Shown: positions 56,363 through 64,000 of the stretch, piece by piece
Layout: each line of letters opens with the position of its first letter
Position numbering within the stretch: the first letter of the stretch is position 1
DNA from: Adiantum capillus-veneris
Lineage: Eukaryota > Streptophyta > Polypodiopsida > Polypodiales > Pteridaceae
Length of the DNA stretch: 64,000 bases
Direction of reading: 5' to 3'
Assembly (NCBI GenBank): GCA_014529385.2
Contig: CM043969.1
Span: 35,597,446 to 35,661,445 of the forward strand
The notes under the pieces: model-generated
The model's input: the letters and a program-made list of their open reading frames with translations, nothing else
What the model was told of the DNA's origin: nothing
Databases searched by the model: none
Translations under genes and position numbers: made by a program

Positions 56363-59300
56363 ATGAGTAGCGACGAGGATGTGGGACCGTCCAACCGAAA
56401 CACCTATCTCTCAACGAGGGTCTTATGTCCTTGTAATCAATGCAAGCATGCTGTGCGACGGACAAGACGTGTTTCTTTGCAGCACGTTCGCGAATTTGGT
56501 GAGTTCGATCCATCTATTATAGATCGAGTTGTTGCCAATTATAACTCGTCGGACTCTGACGCTGGCCAACAAGCAGCAATCTTGCAACCCAATAGACGTG
56601 TTCGCAGGCGCTTTGGTCAAGCAGCATATGTGAGGCCACAAGATGTAGCCTCTGACAGTTCGGGGGATGATCATGCAGAGCACATTCCCAACGAGGCAAT
56701 GTTTGAGCCCGAGATTGATGAAATGATCGAGACGATCATGGATTCAGAAAGGCTTATCTATGATGATATGAAAAGTGAAGCCGATACGCCATTGTATAAT
56801 GGAGCACGTATGTCTAGATTGAAAGCACTCCTGGTTCTTCTCAACATGCAGGCAAAGTTGGGATGGAGTGACACTAGCGTCACAGCGCTTTTCAGGTGAT
56901 CTATTACAATTAGTTTACTTTAATAGAACTCTAAATGTATAATGATCTGATAGATTTTTACACGACTGTATCATATTTTTATGTTGTGTAGATTGCTGAA
57001 AGAGCACATACTACCAGCTGACAATGTGATGCCAGATTCCCGAGATGAAGCAAGAAAGATTTTGCAAAACTTGGGGATGGATTACAATTCTATCCACGCT
57101 TGTCCTAATGACTGCATTCTTTTCAGAGGGGAATACATAGACATGGAGAAGTGTCCGAAATGTGATTCCGAAAGTTATCGAGTAGATCTCCACGGGACAA
57201 AAATTCCACAAAAGGTTTTGCGACATTTCCCTCTGCTTCCTCGCATCAAGCATTTCTTCGAATGTAAGTCCATGGCCGCCCTAGCATCATGGCATGAGGA
57301 GAATAAATCTTCGGATGGTGTGCTACGAATTCCTGCAGATTGCGTAGCGTAGAAACATATAGATGGAACATGGTCGGATTTTGCCAGGGAAGCTCGAAAT
57401 TTGCGCTTAGGCCTGGCTATGGATGGCGTAAATCCATTTGGTCAAAGATCAACATCTTACAGTGTATGGCCCGTTGTCATCGTCAACAACAACATTCCCC
57501 CGTGGTTGACTACGAAGAAGGGGCACCTATGGCTAAGCTTGATTGTGCCAGGGCGATATAAAGTAGGGAATATGGATGTGTATCTTCGTCCACTATTGGA
57601 AGAGCTACAACAATTGTGGATTGGCATAGAGGTGGTGGATATGAGCCCACACACAGGACGACGGAATGCTTTGATCAGAGGCATTCTAATGTGGACCATG
57701 CATGACTATCCCGGGCTAACAGAATGCTCAGGTGATCTATTGACACTCCTCACTCAGACACTGTAAATCTTGTTTTTTCCCATAGTTGATCTATTATCAT
57801 GTGTATACATGCAGGGCTTCAAACAAGCGGATACAGAGCATGTGTCACATGTGGACCTAGACTGAATGCACGTAGGGCACCCTCACTGAAGAAGAAAATC
57901 TACGAAGGTCATCAAGCGTATCTTCCAGAGAATCATGTGTTACGCGACAGCTTTTTGGGAAGAGAGCCACCAAGGATGTCTGCACAAGCATGGTTAGAGC
58001 AGAAGGAGATGTGCGATGACGGATTGCCTCCAGGGATGAAGAGACTATCTCTATGGTACGAGTTACCATACTGGCCCCGACTCATGATCAATCACTTGCT
58101 CGATCCAATGCACATATTCAAGAATGTGGGTAATCTACTATGGGACCATTTGACCGGCAAGAAAGATACTTTGGGAGCCAGAGTTGACCTTAGAAATGTG
58201 GATCGTATGGAGCAATATTGGCTGCAAACAGCGTCTGATGGATCGATAAAACTCCCTAAAGCACCATGGATTTTCACAGGAGCCCAAGAACGCAAAGTAA
58301 AAGAGACCATTCGATCTTTGCGGACCCCCACTGGCATAATGCACTAGCTCCGAACGTGTTTTACTAAAGAAGGAAAGCTTACCGGTTTGAAGTCACACGA
58401 TTGGCATAAAATGTGTCTGGTACATTCATAGTGGACTTTAATATCATTGCATAAAATGTGGACTTTAATATCATTGTTGCACATACTTTACAGTTTATTT
58501 TACCGGTTGCCATTGAGGGATGTTTGTCTCTCGACATCCGTAACACAATCTACAAACTTGCAAAGCTGGTGCAATGGATCTCACAAAAGGAGATCAACGT
58601 AGACTCCATACCATTCGCCAAACTAAATGCTGCGGAGCTTGTGTTCATGTTTGAGAAACATTTTCCTACTACAATGCTAACCATTCAGGTGCATCTTCTT
58701 GTTCACATAGTTGATGAGGTGGAAATAGCTGGCACAGTTCATTCCAGATGGATGTTCTTCTTAGAGCGTTTCATGAAAACGCTTAAGGGATATGTGCGTC
58801 AAAAGGCACGTCCGGAGGGTAGCATGGCAGAAGGTTGGTTGGTATCAGAGTCCCTAGTGTACATTGGAGAGTGGCTAGACGGATTTGATAAATCCCGGGA
58901 CACGCTATGGCGAACCATAGATGATGAGCGCATATCTGGGATTGTCATGTGCAATCTCGGTGTTGAGAAGAAGATGACGGAAGATCTAGAGGCTAAAATC
59001 AACCGATTTTGCATGCTTCACAATCGAGTGATGCAAAAGTGGATTTCACAATATGAGGATGCAAAGCAAGAGCGACAAAGGGCACGAATCGAGTGGAGAC
59101 GGGGAAGACGACCACCGATACACTATCCAGCGGTTTTGGAGAGCCTACCAACCTTCATGAGCTTAAGATGGTTGCACAACCAATTGAAAAGCGCACAACA
59201 ATGCGGTGACGAAGTGAGTGAAGAAGAGTGGGAGTACTCTCGGGGTTGCGCGACCAAGGTAAGTTTGCAATGTACGGCTAGCAAGTGACTTTATTTATAA

Positions 59301-60175
59301 ACGTTTGAACAGCCACTCATAATCTTTGTTCGTTGTAGTATAAGTCATACACAGCAGCATGGTGTAAAGGTCGACATTTTAGGGTGGAACGAATTGACAA
59401 AAAGCGTTTTACTCAAGATTGTGGAATCATGGCAAAATTTGAACAGTCTAGTCGACGACGTTCCTCTGATGCAGATCCTGTGGTGGCGGAACTCACTTAC
59501 ATGGAGGGTCGCAACGCTACTGTGCGTAGAGGAGAGTCTGGTTTTCTTGAGGTGGATTCTACTAGGAAATGGACTGACCTAAGAGACCTGATGAAGATTC
59601 GAATGCGCGAATACTGCAAACACAAGCGTTCCGAAGTGCAAAAAGCAATCAAGAATGGGTGGAACAGGCCAGATTGGCTGGCCAAAGAAGATTGGAAGAA
59701 TGCGAAGAAAGCAGCGCGCGAGAATCCCGACAAGTGGAAGCAACAAAAGGATGCAGCCAGAGCGCGAGTAGAGACAGGGAGCTCGCACCACTTGGGGAGC
59801 GGTGGATGGGCATCATTTGAGGCCGAGTTTGTAAGTGTTTTCGCATTGCTCTTTATGCATGTTTGATAGTTTAGGGTTTATGAGTTTTTTAGTTCTAACA
59901 TAATGAAATCTTTGTATGTTTTGACAGTGGTCGATGACAGGACGTGATCCCACACCGTACGAGCGCGAGTACGCAGGCAGGAAGGGCTTAAACGCCCTGA
60001 TGGACATTCTCAGTTCTCGCGGCGGCATGGTTAGTATTAGGGTTTACTCTTTTTTATTTTTTGTATTGTTTTATAAATGTCGTTATATGTTTATACTTAC
60101 TGAAAGCTGTCTTATTGTCTTTTTTTGCAGAATCCGACAGATACGCCGCTTGGACGCGATGAGACGTCTGACTAG
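56363..60175 (+). pseudogene. CACTA-2 transposase (tnp2 with C-terminal TNPA-like part)
   Basis: Exon model: 56,363-56,895, 56,992-57,731, 57,815-~58,410, ~58,490-59,258, 59,339-59,830, 59,928-60,029, 60,131-60,175. The start has a transposase-associated motif (CPCNQCKHAVRRTRRVSLQH). Then come DCILFRGEYIDMEKCPKCDS, LRLGLAMDGVNPFG, LQTSGYRACVTCGPRLNARR, LLDPMHIFKNVGNLLWDHLT, LQFILPVAIEGCLSLDIRNT and GTVHSRWMFFLERFMKTLKG (DUF4218). The C-terminus (REYCKHKRSEVQKAIKNGW, GSSHHLGSGGWASFEAEF) resembles the plant Ptta/En/Spm TNPA-type domain. Breaks: TAG at 57,350, TAG at 58,345, and a local duplication near 58,400-58,480. Upstream 54,720-56,362 otherwise holds simple repeats and an AT-rich TTAGATTTA.. 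repeat. Confidence 0.88.
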
Positions 60176-60529
60176 ACGACGTCAGTTTAGTCGTAGCTAG
60201 ATAGCATTAGTTTAGGGTTTCTCATAGCTTATGTATCATGAGACGGATTTTATACGTCTTTTTGAACCATGTATATTATTACATTTGTCGCCGCAGTTCC
60301 TTTTGCCAATCAATTCTTTATGCCTATGATGTTGTACAATTGTCATTATTACATTTGCCAATCAATTCATTTTGCTTATGATGTGTACAATTGTCAATTT
60401 TGCAAACAATGCGTCTTGTGGGTGACTATTTTGGGTCTATTATCTACCTTTTCACTTTTTTTAAAAAGTGAATCAAGTACAATATGGTTGATGGGTGGCA
60501 GGGCATTCAATGCCCTGCCACCAAAAAAA

Positions 60530-60763
60530 AATTCTCTTGGGCGTCGCTATAAGCGTCGCTATTTATGGCTCTGTAGCGTCGCTATGAGCGTCGCTATAGT
60601 CTTCTGTGTAAACGTCGCTATATGCGTCGCTATATAGCGATGCTTATAACGACGCATATAGCGACGCTCTCGTAGCGATGGTTTTAGCGACGCCGGGGGT
60701 TATAAAAACCTAGTGTATTTTCGTCTCTAACAGCGTCACAAGAGCACACAACCTCTTGTAGTG
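60530..60763 (+). repeat. CACTA-2 right subterminal repeats and terminus
   Basis: At least ten GCGTCGCTAT / ATAGCGACGC units (60,541-60,695), then the end CCTCTTGTAGTG, followed by TSD TTC. Confidence 0.92.
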
Positions 60764-60766
60764 TTC
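60764..60766. repeat. Target-site duplication TTC of CACTA-2 (right)
   Basis: Copy of 54,561-54,563. Confidence 0.9.
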
Positions 60767-63700
60767 TTCTCACTCATGAGAGTAGTATGCCTATGGATTG
60801 GGTCATTGACAGTGGTGCTTCTTTTCACGTTACACCTCATAGGTCGTGGTTTCATGACTATGATGCTTCGAGCACAGGTGCTGTCAGGATTGCCGATGGG
60901 CGTTCTATGCAGATTCATGGCATTGGAAATATTCATTTGGCTATGCCAAACTCTACTATGTTTGTCTTGCAGCGTGTGCGTCATGTGCCAGCTCTTGCAA
61001 AAAGCTTGATTAGTGTGGGTCAGTTGGATTCACTTGGTTTCAATGTATCTTTTGGTGGTGGAGGTTGGAAGCTCACTAAGGGCAGCCTTGTTTTGGTTAA
61101 AGGTGCTAAGAGGAATACGTTGTATTCCCTTTGTGTAGCTAGTGTGGCTGATCACATTGTGGGGATCACTGAGCAACCTCCTGCTTCTTTATGGCATCAA
61201 CGTTTGGGGCATATGTCACTGAAAGGTTTGAAGTTGTTGGCACGTGCGGATTACATTCTCGTTTCAGATTTTGGTGGTTTTGAGTTTTGTGAGCACTGCC
61301 TTTATGGTCGACATGCTCGGTCTTCTCATAAGAAGAAGTGTTCCACATAGATCTTTGGAGAAGCTAGCTTTGGTGCATAGTGATGTATGTGGGCCGATGC
61401 CCAATGCTTCTATTGGAGGTGCTATGTACTTTGTTACGTTCATTGATGATGCTAGCAGGAAGGTATGGGCATACCCCATTCGTAAGAAGGATATGGTGTT
61501 TGATATATTTAAGCAATGGTTGGCTCTTGTTGAGAATCAATCAGGTTGTAAGTTGAAGTGCTTACGTACGGACAATGGGGGTGAATTTATGTCTCATGCT
61601 TTCACAACATTATGTGTTGAGAAGGGTATACGGCGCGAGCTTAGTGCTCCCTATACACCTCCTCAAAATGGTGTGGCAGAGCGCATGAACAGGACTATAC
61701 AGGAAAAAGTCCGTAGTATGCTTTCTATGGCTGGTTTGTCAAATGGATTTTGTGTTGAAGCTGTTGCCACTTCTGTGCATTTGATAAATCGTTCACCTAG
61801 TGTTCCTTTGGGCTTCAAAGTGCCTGAAGAGGTATGGACAGGTTTGCCACCTTCGTATGGTCACCTTCGTGTTTTTGGCTGTGAAGCTTATGTACATGTA
61901 CCTAAGGCAAAACGCAGCAAATTGGATCCAAAGAGCAAGAGATGTATCTTCTTGGGTTATGGTAGCTCTGGTGAGATGGGTTATCGATTGTGGGATCCTA
62001 TTGACAGGAAGATTGTACGCAGCCATGATGTTGTTTTTCATGAGGACTCTATGTATAGAGCATCACCGCGAACAGTTGAGGTTCGGCGTGTGATATTTGA
62101 GGAGGATGGTCATCGGTATGATGGTCCCATGGCTGCTCGTGGGCAGCCCATTGACCCTCAAGTGGGAGATCAGCCCTTGTTGGGAGATCATGTAGATGTG
62201 GGACAGCCAGATGCACCTCCTGCACAGTCTTTGAGGCGTTCAAAGCGGCGTGCAAGACAGCCTCAACGTTTTGTGCCTTCTATGGATTATGTATTGTTGA
62301 CTGATTGCGGGGAGCCATCATGTTATGATGAGGCCATGTCTAGTGTTGACAAGCTCAAGTGGGAGCAGGCTATGCAGTCAGAGATGGATTCGTTGATCCA
62401 AAATGAAACGTGGGAGCTTACTCCTTTGCCAAAGGGTAAGAAGGCACTACCATGCAAGTGGGTTTACAAGATAAAATTGTGTTCAATGGATGCAAAGCCT
62501 AGGTACAAAGCAAGGCTTGTGGCTAAAGGATTCAATCAACAGAAGGGCATTGATTTTGACGAGATCTTCTCCCCAGTGGTGAAGATGTCTAATTTGCGTA
62601 TGTTGTTTGCCTTGGTAGCTACAGAAGACATGGAGTTGAAGCAAATGGATGTAAAGACAGCTTTCTTATATCTGGACTTGCACGAGGATTTGTACATGGA
62701 GCAACCAAGTGGGTTTGTTATTCATGGTTCAAAGAATATGGTATGCCGGCTTCTTAAGACCTTGTATGGGCTGAAGCAATCATCTCGTGAATGGTATCGT
62801 AAGTTTGATGCATTCATGAGTTCATTGGGTTATGTACACAGTTATGAGGACCCATGCCTCTATACTCGCAAGGCTGCAGATGGTAGTCTTATTGTTTTGG
62901 TTTTGTATGTGGATGACATGCTGATCGCAGGGAAGTGTATTTCTGATGTGGATGCCTTGAAACATAGGCTACATGAGACCTTTGCCATGAAGGATCTTGG
63001 GGATGCCAGTCATATTTTTGGTATGCGGATCACTCGTGATCGTTCTCGCAAGATGCTCTTTCTTAGTCAGAAAGAGTACATTGACAAGGTGCTTGAGCGT
63101 TTTCATATGGAAGGGGGGAAGGCCATTAGTACCCCGTTGCCTCCATATGTAAAACTCAGCCATGATGACTGCCCTCAGACAGATTTGGAGACTACAGAGA
63201 TGTCTCAGATTCCCTATGCGTCAGCTGTTGGTTCCTTGATGTATGCCATGGTGGCTACGCGTCCAGATCTTGCTCATGCAGTTGGTGTGGTTAGCAGGTA
63301 CATGTCTAACCCGGGCAAGTGTCATTGGGATGCAGTGAGAGGTATTCTCAGATACTTGAGAGGGACTTCAGAGTTGTCCCTATGTTATGGTGAGAAGGAT
63401 ATGTATGTTTGCGGATATACAGATTCAGACTATGCAGGGTCAGTGGACTCGAGGAAGTCTACTAGCGGCTATGTGTTCACAGTTGCAGGTGGACCGGTTT
63501 CGTGGGCATCATATTTACAGCCATGCGTTGCTTTGAGCACTACAGAGGCTGAATATATGGCTGCCACTAAGTCTGCCAAGGAGGCCGTATGGCTCTCACG
63601 ACTAGTGGGAGATCTTGGTATGGCTGGTGATGCTCCGATTCTACATTGTGATAGCCAGAGTGCCATAGCGTTGGCATGGAATCCTGTCGTCCATGCGAAG

Positions 63701-63865
63701 ACAAAGCACATTGAGGTGAGGTATCATTTCATACGAGAGGTGCTAGAGGACAAGCGCATAGAGCTTGTCAAGGTACACACTGACGATAACCCTGCTGATC
63801 TACTCACGAAGTCGTTAGCCTCACAGCGGTTTGCACACTGCAGATCGCTGATGGGTATGGCTTGA
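60767..63865 (+). pseudogene. Copia C2 pol (part 2)
   Basis: Continues gag in phase: protease (MDWVIDSGASFHVTPH), GAG-pre-integrase (LWHQRLGHMSLKGL, CEHCLYGR), integrase (HSDVCGPMPNAS, RTDNGGEFMSH, NGVAERMNR as D-D-E), RT (CKWVYKIKLCSMDAKPRYKA, YVDDMLIAGKC) and RNase H (GYTDSDYAGSVDSRKSTSGY, STTEAEYMAA, LLTKSLASQRF). One lesion is seen: a single-base indel in an (AAG)n run near 61,335, which produces a stop at 61,348. Everything after it is open for 840 codons, so the copy is close to intact apart from the CACTA insertion. Confidence 0.95.
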
Positions 63866-63907
63866 CTTTTTTTGCTGTACTTTGGCCACTTTAAAGGCAC
63901 ACTGCCT

Positions 63908-63920
63908 TTAAGTGGGAGAT
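63908..63920 (+). other. Polypurine tract of copia C2
   Basis: TTTAAGTGGGAGAT abuts the 3' LTR. Confidence 0.85.
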
Positions 63921-64000
63921 TGTTGGGTTAAAGGCCCGTGTGCCGGACTGCCCGTTGTTCAGCCACCCATGTATAGCCATTCATTTACTCATTCATAATA
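63921..64000 (+). repeat. 3' LTR of copia C2 (cut by window end)
   Basis: The first 80 bases match the start of 52,259-52,445 with about five substitutions. Confidence 0.93.

Larger units (their letters stand above)
54564..60763 (+). mobile_element. CACTA-2 (En/Spm) element, complete ends
   Basis: 6.2 kb with termini CACTACAAGAGG / CCTCTTGTAGTG, 3-bp TSD, subterminal GCGTCGCTAT arrays at both ends, and one transposase gene on the plus strand. It also has long (TC)n/(GA)n runs (54,817-54,856; 55,016-55,073; 56,241-56,297). It contains a fragment resembling an HMA-domain gene (55,666-55,840). The structure is complete, but the transposase has at least two in-frame stops, so it is probably non-autonomous now. 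Confidence 0.93.
52259..64000 (+). mobile_element. Copia C2, nearly full length, split by CACTA-2
   Basis: 5' LTR, PBS, ~1.15-kb leader, gag, pol, PPT and the beginning of the 3' LTR, which runs off the window. With CACTA-2 (54,564-60,763) and one TTC discounted, the element is about 5.6 kb. The two LTRs differ at about 5 of the 80 comparable positions, so this copy is older than copia B. Confidence 0.92.

Noticed and set aside
1-64000. CRISPR arrays, bacterial operons, rRNA or tRNA genes
   Set aside because: None found. Tandem repeats here lack spacer structure, and the only tRNA relation is the PBS motifs.

Overview
This window looks like nuclear DNA of a land plant with a large, transposon-packed genome. 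The evidence is plant-type Ty1/copia elements with PBS sites complementary to initiator-Met tRNA, Tat-like Ty3/gypsy elements with a second RNase H, En/Spm (CACTA) elements with tnp2-type transposases, GT-AG introns, and long (TC)n/(GA)n runs. A fern, lycophyte or gymnosperm would fit, but the sequence does not settle the lineage. I see no convincing ordinary host gene and no RNA gene. Nearly everything assignable is mobile-element sequence, much of it nested.

Layout: 1-945 and 13,282-16,450 are two halves of one decayed Tat-like gypsy element (A). They are split by a young 12.3-kb composite copia element (B, 946-13,276, minus strand, 227-bp LTRs differing at 3 positions, TSD AAAGG). B carries in its leader a plus-strand gypsy segment (D, ~4,948-12,940) with an LTR, four unusual pre-gag reading frames in two duplicated pairs, and an undamaged 1,260-codon gag-pol frame that stops before the integrase. 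16,451-22,754 holds an inverted LTR-gag fragment (B') facing an integrase-3' LTR fragment (C). 22,755-23,263 and 32,496-35,343 are pieces of another gypsy element (E), followed by an LTR/leader-like stretch (F, to 37,149).

The most remarkable object is 23,264-32,495, a 9.2-kb element bounded by 31-bp terminal inverted repeats. It has four gene-sized units. (1) A decayed DDE transposase whose residue spacing matches the RAG1/Transib catalytic core (D-97-D, CxxC, HxxxxH, E). (2) An unrecognised acidic protein. (3) A spliced gene joining a divergent histone H3 (N-terminus MVRTKQTARK plus histone fold) to a Ulp1-like cysteine protease domain and a lysine-rich SPTKK tail like that of histone H1. 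(4) A protein with a weakly BAH-like region. Units 2 and 3 are divergent around an array of GACGCGATA palindromes. I infer a transposon carrying a chromatin-directed cargo protein.

37,150-40,925 is a truncated minus-strand CACTA element. 40,926-44,163 and 48,750-50,884 show no supported gene. 44,164-45,605 is a two-copy tandem duplication. 45,663-48,749 is a gag-only (TR-GAG-like) LTR element. 50,885-51,890 is a short LTR followed by five ~170-bp tandem repeats. 52,259 to the window end is a nearly complete copia element (C2, 3' LTR cut by the window). Its gag-pol is interrupted by a full CACTA element (54,564-60,763, TSD TTC) that also carries a fragment resembling a plant heavy-metal-associated (HMA) domain gene.
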